A stretch of DNA of 11,669 bases. It comes from Thermoplasmata archaeon. GTDB lineage: Archaea; Thermoplasmatota; Thermoplasmata; Thermoplasmatales; Thermoplasmataceae. Shown here piece by piece: positions 1-6,315 of the stretch; the stretch's first letter is position 1; every line of letters starts with the position of its first letter. The translations under genes and the position numbers were made by a program. The notes under the pieces were generated by a model, which saw nothing but the letters and a program-made list of their open reading frames with translations, was not told the origin of the DNA and ran no database searches. The stretch is taken from the NCBI GenBank assembly GCA_021806345.1, contig JAJZXP010000409.1, forward strand, positions 1-11,669, in the 5' to 3' direction.

Positions 1-51
1 ATGATACTGTCTCACGCTGATCTCATCGACGAAATCCTGCCATTTTCGTGA

Positions 52-124
52 GGGACCGTGGGGTAGCTTGGTATCCTACCAGCTTGGGGTGTTGGTAACT
101 TGAGTTCAAATCTCAACGGTCCCA
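52..124 (+). tRNA. tRNA-Pro, anticodon GGG
   Basis: A complete cloverleaf can be folded by eye. The acceptor stem is GGGACCG with CGGTCCC (7 of 7 pairs). The D arm carries the GG of the D loop. The anticodon stem is CCAGC with GTTGG (one G-T pair) and closes the seven-base loop TTGGGGT, so positions 34-36 are GGG, which decodes CCC/CCU proline codons. The variable loop is four bases. The T stem is TTGAG with CTCAA around TTCAAAT. The discriminator base is A at 124, and CCA is not encoded, as is common in archaea. No intron is seen. The 3' end is followed by short minus-strand frames of no known family, so integration at this tRNA is possible, but I saw no second copy of its 3' end in the window. 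Confidence 0.95.
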
Positions 125-194
125 CTACAATTTTGGTTTGAATCCTCTAATTTGTTCATAAGACTATATGAATAAAAATGGTCTATTTATATAC

Positions 195-380
195 TCAGGG
201 GAAAGATCGCAAGATCTCAGGGGATAACTTCAACCTGAATGAATCAGCCATTTTCCGTGATTTCTCCGGTATCTCTGCAAGGGTATCCATTGCATTGTGA
301 ACCATGGCATAGATCTTTGACAGTTCCAGTACGGCCTCCCCGTATTTCAGGCACCTGTTTTTGTAGCTGTACCGTCTCAT
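195..380 (-). CDS. Small hypothetical protein (61 aa)
   Basis: The frame starts at an ATG two bases after the TAA of another short minus-strand frame and ends about 70 bases from the 3' end of the tRNA gene. The product is basic, without a signal peptide or membrane segment. Its middle (residues 15-48) looks helical, with charged and hydrophobic residues alternating. No family is recognised. Close packing with the frames at 383-457 and 496-825 on the same strand suggests either a small operon or the eroded end of a longer gene. The end of the gene overlaps a 9-bp direct repeat, CTCAGGGGA, at 194-202 and 216-224, so the last codons may come from repeat DNA. It may not be expressed. Confidence 0.35.
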   Translation of the reverse strand: MRRYSYKNRCLKYGEAVLELSKIYAMVHNAMDTLAEIPEKSRKMADSFRLKLSPEILRSFP

Positions 381-382
381 GA

Positions 383-457
383 TTATTCGGGTGGAATCAA
401 CCGGAGTAGTTTATCCAACCCGGCAGAAGCATAACCGTCGCCCAAAATTTGATTCAT
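383..457 (-). CDS. Possible micro-ORF (24 aa) between two small genes
   Basis: A minus-strand frame runs from an ATG at 457 to a TAA at 383-385, with the product beginning MNQILGDGYASAG. The same frame stays open upstream to a TAA inside the preceding gene, so a longer form with a non-ATG start is conceivable. It is listed because its codons look used (mixed third positions, Gly/Ala/Asp-rich composition) and because the next ATG comes two bases after its stop, as in a translationally coupled pair. It could equally be the C-terminal debris of a broken gene. No function can be assigned. Confidence 0.2.
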   Translation of the reverse strand: MNQILGDGYASAGLDKLLRLIPPE

Positions 458-495
458 TCCCAAAGCAGCCGTCGTAGAGAGATTCTTTCGGTCTC

Positions 496-825
496 CTACC
501 CGACGATGAGTGTTACCACGACGTTTGGAATTTCGTTAAGTCGATCCAGAAAATCCCCAAGCGTATATTCGTTCAAGCTTTCACTAAATCTAGGACCCAA
601 ATCTTTTTGATCGATTTCTGATTTTTCCCAAATAGCTTTGAGCTCCTTTTTAGTGCTTCGAAATATTTTTTCGAAAGATTTGGATGTATGAATGACGTTA
701 CTTTCCCTCGAAAGATTAGAGAAGCCATTCTCAAACAAGCTCCGCCGTTCTTTCAGTTCCTTGTTCTCCTGACGGAGTTTGCAGTAAGATCCATGGGCTT
801 CCAGAACATTAATTTGTCGGGACAT
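496..825 (-). CDS. Hypothetical protein, probably coiled coil (109 aa)
   Basis: The protein is highly charged and rich in Glu, Lys and Arg. Residues 15-35 and 50-75 should form helices or a coiled coil. The C-terminus is short and hydrophobic (PNVVVTLIVG). There is no signal peptide, metal motif or catalytic signature, and the family is not recognised. Its ATG overlaps by 17 bases the end of another minus-strand coding stretch (809-967), and 38 bases after its stop a further small frame begins, so the group looks like one transcription unit. No clear TATA box lies at the leaderless distance from the start, which fits transcription from further upstream. Confidence 0.5.
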   Translation of the reverse strand: MSRQINVLEAHGSYCKLRQENKELKERRSLFENGFSNLSRESNVIHTSKSFEKIFRSTKKELKAIWEKSEIDQKDLGPRFSESLNEYTLGDFLDRLNEIPNVVVTLIVG

Positions 826-967
826 AGTTTAAAAATTCAACAAATTTGACATTGGGAAAGGTTTGTGGATTTTCCGTATTAGTGTACATATAACCTCGCA
901 TCAGCACATGCTTGCCCGACACCCAGAAGTCAATTTTGGGATTTGAAAGTGTGGTTTGAAGAGCCTT
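809..967 (-). pseudogene. Coding remnant or small gene upstream of 496-825
   Basis: This minus-strand frame is open from just after a TGA (968-970) to a TAA at 809-811. Its translation looks like real protein: it contains IDFWVSGKHVLMRGYMYTN followed by a segment ending FVEFLNYVPTN. The first ATG would give about 30 residues. GTG in the WVSG segment would give a few more. The frame also continues through the in-frame TGA into a few sensible codons inside the hairpin at 966-996, which suggests a truncated or stop-interrupted gene rather than an intact one. It overlaps the next gene by 17 bases. The family is not recognised. Confidence 0.35.
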
Positions 968-996
968 TCAATCAAAAAGCATCCTTTTGATTGAAA
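966..996. repeat. Perfect 12-bp inverted repeat with 7-base loop
   Basis: TTTCAATCAAAA (966-977) and TTTTGATTGAAA (985-996) are exact reverse complements around the spacer AGCATCC. A second, weaker symmetric stretch, CAAAACGCTTTTG, follows within about 20 bases. The site sits between a minus-strand small-gene cluster and the divergent plus-strand gene at 1103. It could be an operator, an RNA hairpin, or the end of a lost mobile element. The sequence alone does not decide. Confidence 0.7.
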
Positions 997-1102
997 TTTG
1001 TTTTATCAAAACGCTTTTGTTATCTAATATTGAAAAGAGTCCTAACGGAGAACATTTTTATTCTTCAGAGACAATAACAACACAAGGGAGTATCTTGAAG
1101 AC

Positions 1103-1663
1103 ATGATTAATATATCATCAGTTGTTTCAGGTGTAGTGTCCGTTTTGAAACGGATTCTTAGTTACTTAGAAGGAATACCAGGTCAAGTTTCACACATATT
1201 TTTCAGCTTTCATTTTAATTTGAGTTTAAATATAAGCTTCTCGGGCATAGTCAGTAGCATTACTTCCTTCCTGAATTATCTAAACATCCGCGTTAATTTT
1301 CTGCTTCTTAGCATTTTGCCGAGCGGAGCAATCAAATACGTTGGTCCAGCTTCACTTCTAATCGCAGGAAACGCTTCTGAAAAGCATTGGATTGGTAGGA
1401 TTACTGTGTTTACGAACACTATTGCATTGAACGTATTCATTTATTATTTTATGCAGAGTCCAAATTTCATGCAGTCTTCTGTATATATTCCCAGCTCGAT
1501 CCTGCTTCTTTATGCTAATATAGGATTCATTCTGGGATTTGTGGCTCTGTATTCATACGAAACAAAAGGAAAAACAGGTAAGTGGTTCCGCAGAATTGCA
1601 TGGACATATTCTTCAGTAGTAATTGGGGGTCTCATTATTTTTTTAACCTTGATAACCTACTAA
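1103..1663 (+). CDS. Small integral membrane protein (186 aa), unknown function
   Basis: The N-terminal part (residues 1-75) is amphipathic to hydrophobic, rich in Ser, Ile and Phe, and may lie in or on the membrane. Three clear membrane helices follow at about 98-118, 131-151 and 166-185. A basic loop (KGKTGKWFRR, about 155-164) separates the last two and probably faces the cytoplasm. No catalytic or transport motif is visible and no family is recognised. An AGGGAG purine run lies 12 bases before the ATG, a loose match to a Shine-Dalgarno site. A T-rich stretch around 1051-1061 could be the TATA element of a short-leader transcript. The gene converges on the zinc-ribbon gene, with 29 bases between the two stops. 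Confidence 0.65.
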   Translation: MINISSVVSGVVSVLKRILSYLEGIPGQVSHIFFSFHFNLSLNISFSGIVSSITSFLNYLNIRVNFLLLSILPSGAIKYVGPASLLIAGNASEKHWIGRITVFTNTIALNVFIYYFMQSPNFMQSSVYIPSSILLLYANIGFILGFVALYSYETKGKTGKWFRRIAWTYSSVVIGGLIIFLTLITY

Positions 1664-1692
1664 GATTGAAATTTAGAATTGGGAACCAGAAT

Positions 1693-1998
1693 TTATTCGT
1701 CAAAAATAAGCGGTTCATGGTGGGTGCCTGGAAACTCTATCTTCGTTAAATTATCATTCCTAACTGTATACAGTTGCCTATCTGTTCGTAGCGTGAAAGC
1801 CCCAATAACTTCTTTAACTACTCGCCCCTCAACTATCTTGCCATCTTTGAGCTCTACCTTAACGATTCTTCCACTCATTCTAATTTCTGAAAGATCAGAT
1901 GAACGACACTCGGGACACACTTCCACAACCCATTTACCATCTTCAAGTCTTATTTCAGGCATCTCAAATTTTGCGTTACAGTTGTAACAGGTGATCAT
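1693..1998 (-). CDS. Zinc-ribbon protein with Sm-like C-terminal domain (101 aa)
   Basis: The N-terminus carries two CxxC knuckles, C4-C7 and C28-C31, spaced as in a rubredoxin-like zinc ribbon, with short beta strands between them. Residues 44-88 read like an Sm/LSm or similar five-strand barrel: GRIVKVELKDGKIVEGRV matches the first-strand pattern of Sm proteins (V-x-V-x-L-K-D-G-x-x-x-x-G-x-V), and a second half ends in NDNLTKIEF. The tail after residue 90 is acidic. If this reading is right, the protein is cytoplasmic and probably binds RNA or another nucleic acid. The zinc knuckles are seen directly. The Sm assignment is an inference from pattern. It is a stand-alone gene, divergent from nothing and convergent with the membrane protein at 1103. 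The start ATG is the only good one. Confidence 0.7.
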   Translation of the reverse strand: MITCYNCNAKFEMPEIRLEDGKWVVEVCPECRSSDLSEIRMSGRIVKVELKDGKIVEGRVVKEVIGAFTLRTDRQLYTVRNDNLTKIEFPGTHHEPLIFDE

Positions 1999-2097
1999 AA
2001 TAACAGATAATACAATAAGAAGTTAAGAATTTGTCGCTTCAAAATGAGCGTTACCACATTCGTTCCAGAAGAAACGGTTGAAAGTAGATTGTGCAAA

Positions 2098-2757
2098 TTA
2101 CTGTTGTGAATATTTGGAACTTATTTTAAAAACTAACACGAAAGAAAGAGATAATAATATTGGAAGTACAAAATCAAGATCCAATATACCATTACCACCA
2201 AAAACAGTGGATTTTATGAAATGAGGGATGCCTTCGATATCACTCACAACGCCAATCAAAAATCCAAAGACGTATGTGATCAGAGGGCCTATTTTTCTTG
2301 CGTCCATTGCTATCCATATGGTTACAAATATCGGGACGATAAACAAGGCAGGAATATTCGGACCACCTCCGCTCTTGTAAATTGGTTTTAGCTGATTACC
2401 ACTGAACATTCCATATAGGGTGTCCAATATCAGGAATATAGCTAAAATTATGATACTGTAGCGGAATAGTCCACATCCTTTGGGAGAATGAATCCTGAAT
2501 GCTTTTATGGAAAATACTACGCTTACTGCCAATGGAAAAAGGAAACCCAGAAGGTTTAAACTGATTTTAGAACCAAACAACAAAGGAGTGGATAACTCAG
2601 TCATCAATGCAAAAAACGAGGGCAAGAACAAATTGAATAAAAAAACTATCAAAAGAAAAATAAGATAGCCTAATAACAAGAATATTACGAAGAGTGAGAT
2701 TCTTAGAATAGTGATTTCGTTATTTTTCCATTTCCCCTTCAGTTTTTCCATGAGCAT
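2098..2757 (-). CDS. Polytopic membrane protein (219 aa), possibly DUF1614-like
   Basis: After a short basic N-terminus (KLKGKWKNN) there are about six hydrophobic segments at roughly 18-48, 62-84, 100-118, 137-152, 156-173 and 193-211. Conserved-looking polar spots lie between them: GGGPNIPALFIVP (130-142), SDIEGIPHF (172-180) and FGGNGILDLDFVLP (186-199). The last resembles, from memory, the Gly-Gly-x-Gly-x-Asp loop of the archaeal DUF1614 membrane family, but the match is weak and no function follows from it. A TATA box about 27 bases before the ATG makes a leaderless transcript likely. A second in-frame ATG two codons later is a less favoured start. The 45-residue frame at 2794-2931 lies just upstream on the same strand. 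Confidence 0.7.
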   Translation of the reverse strand: MLMEKLKGKWKNNEITILRISLFVIFLLLGYLIFLLIVFLFNLFLPSFFALMTELSTPLLFGSKISLNLLGFLFPLAVSVVFSIKAFRIHSPKGCGLFRYSIIILAIFLILDTLYGMFSGNQLKPIYKSGGGPNIPALFIVPIFVTIWIAMDARKIGPLITYVFGFLIGVVSDIEGIPHFIKSTVFGGNGILDLDFVLPILLSLSFVLVFKISSKYSQQ

Positions 2758-2774
2758 ATAGTTGGTTAAGACTC

Positions 2775-2790
2775 TTAATATTTATAAAAG
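2775..2790 (-). promoter_or_regulatory. TATA box of the membrane protein gene at 2757
   Basis: Read on the minus strand, TTTATAAATATT sits with its core (2781-2788) about 27 bases before the start codon, the spacing expected for an archaeal leaderless transcript whose first base is at or next to the ATG. Confidence 0.6.
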
Positions 2791-2793
2791 AGT

Positions 2794-2931
2794 CTACAGA
2801 TTAGAAAACATCTCGAATGAACGTAAATCTGCAATCTCGTGCTTCAAATACTTCCAATCATTGTTCATGCGTCCACTGATTATACGCAGTGGACCTCCTT
2901 GGCCTGATCCTGAGACAGCGGGGTCATGCAT
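2794..2931 (-). CDS. Unrecognised small protein (45 aa)
   Basis: This is a short minus-strand frame with ATG at 2931 and TAG at 2794. The product has a Gly-rich head (HDPAVSGSGQGGPLRIISG) and a charged, likely helical tail (NNDWKYLKHEIADLRSFEMF). The stretch is markedly richer in G and C than the AT-rich DNA on both sides, which supports coding. No family is recognised. Its stop is 37 bases before the start of the membrane protein gene, but that gene has its own TATA box, so they need not be co-transcribed. A TATA-like CTATAAATATT at 3018-3029 (minus strand) could serve this gene with a leader of about 65 bases. It could be a free-standing small protein or the remnant of a larger one. Confidence 0.4.
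   Translation of the reverse strand: MHDPAVSGSGQGGPLRIISGRMNNDWKYLKHEIADLRSFEMFSNL
2871..2894. repeat. 8-bp perfect inverted repeat inside the small gene
   Basis: GTCCACTG (2871-2878) and CAGTGGAC (2887-2894) are exact reverse complements with an 8-base spacer. They lie within the 45-residue frame, so the symmetry may be chance, or may form a hairpin in its mRNA. Confidence 0.5.
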
Positions 2932-3017
2932 TTTAAATTATTCAACATTAAATCTATTTTGTTGACCTTGAAGATCGCTTTTTACGATAGTATCTTAATC
3001 TATTCGAGGTCGTTCCT

Positions 3018-3029
3018 CTAATATTTATA
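3018..3029. promoter_or_regulatory. TATA-like element between divergent frames
   Basis: CTAATATTTATA on the plus strand reads TATAAATATTAG on the minus strand. On the plus strand it lies about 20-25 bases before the candidate starts (GTG 3036, ATG 3039, ATG 3045) of the broken gene. On the minus strand it could drive the small gene starting at 2931. One element may serve either direction. Confidence 0.4.
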
Positions 3030-3035
3030 GGAAAA

Positions 3036-3410
3036 GTGATGGATATGGATGTTAATGAGAAGATAGTAAGGAAACGGCTTCAAGTCTGCAAGAATCAATT
3101 TACAATAGAATACGTGAAATTCGAAGTCCCAGAAATTATAGCAACATTGATTCAATGTCTTGGGACGGAAACCGATACTACTAATACGAGGTCAAATGGA
3201 ATCCCCAGTATGCGATACCAGACACGGAGAAAGGCAAGGAAGAGCTTTTTGGCTGGATAAATCAAATTAATATTGACCAAAGAATGAGAAAAATATTGGA
3301 AATTACAAGGAAGAACAGTCAGTTCATATATTGGTCGTGGCTAGAGAACGTTTGTTAAGACACTTGCTAATAAATTGGAGGGATTATTGATAGACAAAGA
3401 GATACATGTA
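3036..3410 (+). pseudogene. Left part of a host gene broken by frameshifts and IS630
   Basis: Three reading frames in series give protein-like sequence. From GTG 3036 (or ATG 3045) one frame gives a charged start (VNEKIVRKRLQ), usable to about 3184. A second frame from about 3185 to 3345 gives YEVKWNPQYAIPDTEKGKEE and then FGWINQINIDQRMRKILE. The first frame then returns and gives FVKTLANKLEGLLIDKEIHV up to the IS630 element. So there are two indels that cancel each other: one frame runs into TAA at 3258 and the other into TAA at 3355. The rest of the gene is found beyond the element at 4409-4507. The rebuilt protein would be about 150 residues, mostly alpha/beta in character. I do not recognise the family. 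Two frameshifts plus an insertion mean that it is dead. Confidence 0.55.
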
Positions 3411-4372
3411 ATGTATTTTGACCCGGGAATACCGATAGAAACGGTTACTTACAATATATTTCAGAAGCTCTTCAGAACCAGGGAACTCAGTGGAGACATC
3501 CCTCTTGACCGACTTCCAGATGAACTCTATTGGATTCAGATCGGGAGAATAGGGAGGCAAATGGATGAGTGAAATATTGTTGTTCTCTGCAAATTCCAGT
3601 GTTTCAGGAGAATGATGTGGCTTGAAATTGTCCAGTATCATTACTATCCTTCCAACTGGGTTCCTCTTCCTCACCAGCTTGAGGAAGGAGATCACGTTCT
3701 CCTTCCTTGAACGTTCCTGGAAATCCACTGCTGATGATCCATCGAGGCAATAAAATCTGAATGTGTTAACCCGCAGCTTTTCTGTGTTCTTCACTATCTC
3801 AGGATGGTAGAAAGACCATAATTTCACTGTATTCGAAGTGGTCTGAGGCGAAGACTGATTCATGAAGCCAACGATATCATCATTCCTCACGATCAGTTTT
3901 TTTAGCCTTTCCTCAGCATCCCTGGGGCGCCTGAAATCGTGGGGATAGGGTTTTCCAACCTTCGTGCCCATGTCATGAAGCAGTTCCCTCACATGCTTCA
4001 TTGTGTATTCAATTCCGTACCTTTCCTTTATAAGATCCCTGATCTCCTTCGTGGTCCAGTCATTTCCGGCCTTCAGGGATGTCCTCAAGCCATTCCTTTG
4101 TTCTTCACCAGGAAGAGGAGGCCTGCCTCCTCCAAACCTGGGGATCAGGCCCGGGAAACCATGGGTGTTCCACCTGCCCTGCCATATGTAACTTAGTTTC
4201 TTGGCGACGTTGACCTTTTGTGCAGCTTCTTCCACTGAGTCCCCTGGTACCTGAACCTTATGAAGAACAGTCTCTTGAGAACTCTCCCGCTTTTCTCAAG
4301 AGCCTTTATTCTGCGCTCTATCTCGGAGAGTGGGATATCCTTCCTGATTAGGTTTACCTCGCCCTTTGCCAT
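3384..4372 (-). pseudogene. IS630-family DDE transposase, frameshifted
   Basis: Transposes by cut and paste into TA when intact. The natural start is the ATG at 4370-4372. From there an N-terminal helical segment (MAKGEVNLIRKDIPLSEIE) runs to a GGGG run (minus strand, 4241-4244), where one base appears to be missing. The other frame continues with DSVEEAAQKVNVAKK and stays open to 3384. Counting from the in-frame ATG at 4235, the second Asp (D202 in ILDNFKPHH) and the Glu (E237 in NPIEFIWKS) are 34 residues apart, the DD34E spacing of IS630/Tc1, with LPPYSPDLNPIEF as family signature. The first Asp is expected at residue 126 in the GFM-D-E-SSPQT context, but the sequence has Asn-Gln (codons AAT CAG). 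The last residues after NRFYRYSR differ from the family ending and are read from host DNA. The enzyme is very probably inactive. Confidence 0.85.
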
Positions 4373-4406
4373 AAATATTGTAATTCTTTAAAGTGTAAAT
4401 GTTATG
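3411..4406 (-). mobile_element. IS630-family insertion sequence (approximate limits)
   Basis: The limits are inferred from the host gene, which reads up to HV at 3410 and resumes with FNYNYTGPIE at 4409. Using the TA at 3409-3410 and the TA at 4407-4408 as the duplicated target dinucleotide typical of IS630 restores the host frame exactly. An alternative pair (TA 3414-3415 and 4403-4404) also keeps the frame. Both junctions lie in an 11-bp near-direct repeat, TGTAATGTATT at 3407-3417 and TGTTATGTATT at 4400-4410. No convincing terminal inverted repeats are visible, and the transposase has no stop codon of its own inside these limits, so the transposase 3' end may have been lost. The element is just under 1 kb and contains only the transposase. 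Confidence 0.6.
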
Positions 4407-4408
4407 TA

Positions 4409-4507
4409 TTCAACTATAACTATACTGGTCCAATAGAGATAATATCGATTGATGTTCTCCATGCCAATCAGGAACTTCTGAACAAGAAAGGGGAACTGAT
4501 TATCTAG
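4409..4507 (+). pseudogene. Right part of the gene interrupted by IS630
   Basis: The frame gives FNYNYTGPIEIISIDVLHAN, then a Lys/Glu/Leu-rich tail, and ends at TAG (4505-4507). An alternating hydrophobic strand followed by a short helix is typical of coding DNA, and the phase matches the left part (3351-3410) when the element is removed through a TA. It has no start codon of its own and is best read as the C-terminus of the same broken gene. Confidence 0.5.
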
Positions 4508-4560
4508 TCAAAACCTTATAATAGTTAGAATAGCGAATGATTACTCATGAAAAATAGAGT

Positions 4561-6306
4561 TTAGAGTAAAACCTCTTTGAAGATATTTGATGCTAACATT
4601 TCCTGTTCGTCAAATTCTTTCTTATGTTCTTCAAGGAGACTTGTAACGTCTTCTTGGTTTTTGAAAAATGTCGTATGAAATTTCCCTTCATTTACCAAGG
4701 CTTTCTTGTACGTTCTATATATGATTTCATACAAGCTATCTGCAACCCCAGTCAGTCTATTTGCCAACTTATCATAATCCTCCGAATTTACATAAGATTC
4801 CTCAAATAGCTCAGTGAACTTCTTTTCCCCGTCTTTGAGCCTAAACAGAGCATTATAGAATATTTTATCTATAACAAAATGAGCCGGTCTCTTGAACACA
4901 TACTCTTTGTCAAATTCATCATGGAATTGTGCCTTTGTCCAAGATATGTTAAATGAGACTAGGAAATCTATTTCATACATTGCGAGACTCGATGTTGCCG
5001 AAAGTTCACTTGTGAAGATATCCTCGTACATTTCACCAAAGAAATAATTTTCTCCTTGGCCATAGGCAAGAGCAGGATTGAATTTTATTGCCACAATCGC
5101 TCTCGCCAATGCAAGGTTGTTAATTGGGTCTGGAAAACAATGAGACTTTATCGAAGCATTTAGACTCGACACAGTCCTGAAATCTTCTCCACTTTTAATC
5201 TCATAATACCAACCTCTCTTTAGCATTTCTCTGTGCAATCTTATTTGAACGGGGTCATTTGATTTCAGATCCCTTTTCTTAACAGGATTGGAACTATTTT
5301 GATAAACAACTATCTTGTCCATTAAGTCGTTGTCATCGCTAGCTATTACTCTAACCAGTGCATCTGCTTTTGTATCTCCCGAATAGTTTCTAATCGATGT
5401 AATGGTCTGACATCCATTTATTACTTGGGGGTCGTCCAGTCTTATGTGTTTATTATCGCTGTCATTATTTGCATCTCTGCATAGAATGGTGATACCATTA
5501 TTATAAAACCAGAAGTTTGAACTGTCATCTGGGTTTTTTAAAGTATCTGTTATTCTGATATTGGTCTCACTTTTATCGAGGAAATTCCTAACATTTTTTC
5601 TAAATAGTATATTTCTGTCATAATGCAAGGCAAAACTTTTCAACTCTTCTGCATCAACATTAAAGACCCAAGCCCTAGTTCTACTATTCTTATATAGTGA
5701 ACCTTCGGTTTTGTATTTTAAATCATATGGGGGTGAGAAAGGAAGAAAGTTTCTTTCACTATCTCTATAAAATGCAATTATATTGTCAAAGTAAAAAATT
5801 CTTAATTTCTTAATGTAACTCTGTTTTAAAGTTGTATGAAGCATTTCATCAATTCTATTATTTCTTTTATGTGTTGTAATGAAAATACTTTCCACAGTAT
5901 AGCCTTTGTGATAGTATTTGTGGAAAGCATTCCTGAGTAGTTCCTTAGTTCTCGGATTTCCACTAGTTATGGCTGCCTCAAAAGAATCTGGAGATGAGAA
6001 ATAGCTGTCAATAGCTGAAAATAATTTTACTTCACTTTCACTTTGAATTCTTGCATCTCCATCTTTCGAATATTTGGATTGTATGAGCGTTACAGTTCTC
6101 TCTAAATCGTTTATAAGACAAGCATCAATGCCTTTGTCGTTGGTTCCATCACAGATAGATTTGCTTATAGTCTCCTGGTCAGTTCCATACAAATTATTGA
6201 TGAACCAATAAATGAATGCATGATAGTCTCTAATGCTCCCGCCCATTTTCCCTATAATTCTACTTATGTCTTCTTTGATTTTTGTAAAGTCTTCAGAATT
6301 GCTCAT
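4561..6306 (-). CDS. AIPR family protein (abortive infection phage resistance), 581 aa
   Basis: AIPR proteins occur in phage-defence loci and are linked to abortive infection. Visible family marks are DTLKNPD (254-260), FWFYNNGITIL (265-275), PQVINGCQT (293-301), VYQNSSNPVKKRDLKSNDP (334-352) and YYEIKSGE (367-374). The N-terminal part carries GTNDKGID (54-61) followed by VTLIQSKY (72-79), a D...QxK arrangement like the PD-(D/E)xK or Mrr-type nuclease core, so nucleic-acid cleavage is plausible. The frame is intact and of ordinary length. Start: the ATG at 6304-6306 lies about 25 bases from a TATA box, so it is leaderless. A 12-bp palindrome sits between the two. The gene stands alone between a broken host gene with IS630 and a transposase remnant, a typical accessory setting. 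No partner toxin, antitoxin, methylase or helicase is seen. The family assignment is firm; the defence role is known only for relatives. Confidence 0.88.
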   Translation of the reverse strand: MSNSEDFTKIKEDISRIIGKMGGSIRDYHAFIYWFINNLYGTDQETISKSICDGTNDKGIDACLINDLERTVTLIQSKYSKDGDARIQSESEVKLFSAIDSYFSSPDSFEAAITSGNPRTKELLRNAFHKYYHKGYTVESIFITTHKRNNRIDEMLHTTLKQSYIKKLRIFYFDNIIAFYRDSERNFLPFSPPYDLKYKTEGSLYKNSRTRAWVFNVDAEELKSFALHYDRNILFRKNVRNFLDKSETNIRITDTLKNPDDSSNFWFYNNGITILCRDANNDSDNKHIRLDDPQVINGCQTITSIRNYSGDTKADALVRVIASDDNDLMDKIVVYQNSSNPVKKRDLKSNDPVQIRLHREMLKRGWYYEIKSGEDFRTVSSLNASIKSHCFPDPINNLALARAIVAIKFNPALAYGQGENYFFGEMYEDIFTSELSATSSLAMYEIDFLVSFNISWTKAQFHDEFDKEYVFKRPAHFVIDKIFYNALFRLKDGEKKFTELFEESYVNSEDYDKLANRLTGVADSLYEIIYRTYKKALVNEGKFHTTFFKNQEDVTSLLEEHKKEFDEQEMLASNIFKEVLL

Positions 6307-6315
6307 TCTATGTTC

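Noticed and set aside
1..51. Open frames before the tRNA: a plus frame ending LIDEILPFS at a TGA that abuts the tRNA, and a minus frame reading WQDFVDEISVRQYH
   Set aside because: Only 51 bases are available and both strands look open, so neither can be called the end or start of a gene.
52..124. tRNA-Pro as a proven integration site
   Set aside because: No integrase gene and no second copy of the tRNA 3' end are visible in the window, so this stays a suggestion.
1679..1987. Plus-strand frame of 102 residues, rich in Ser/Thr/Leu
   Set aside because: Antisense shadow of the zinc-ribbon gene, which has clear motifs on the other strand.
2762..2965. Plus-strand frame of 67 residues
   Set aside because: It is antisense to the 45-residue minus frame and to a TATA box, and its composition is not protein-like.
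3939..4196. Two plus-strand frames (85 and 62 residues)
   Set aside because: Antisense shadows of the IS630 transposase.
3407..4410. Terminal inverted repeats of the IS630 element
   Set aside because: I compared both ends inward from each TA pair and found only a few scattered matches, not a repeat worth reporting.
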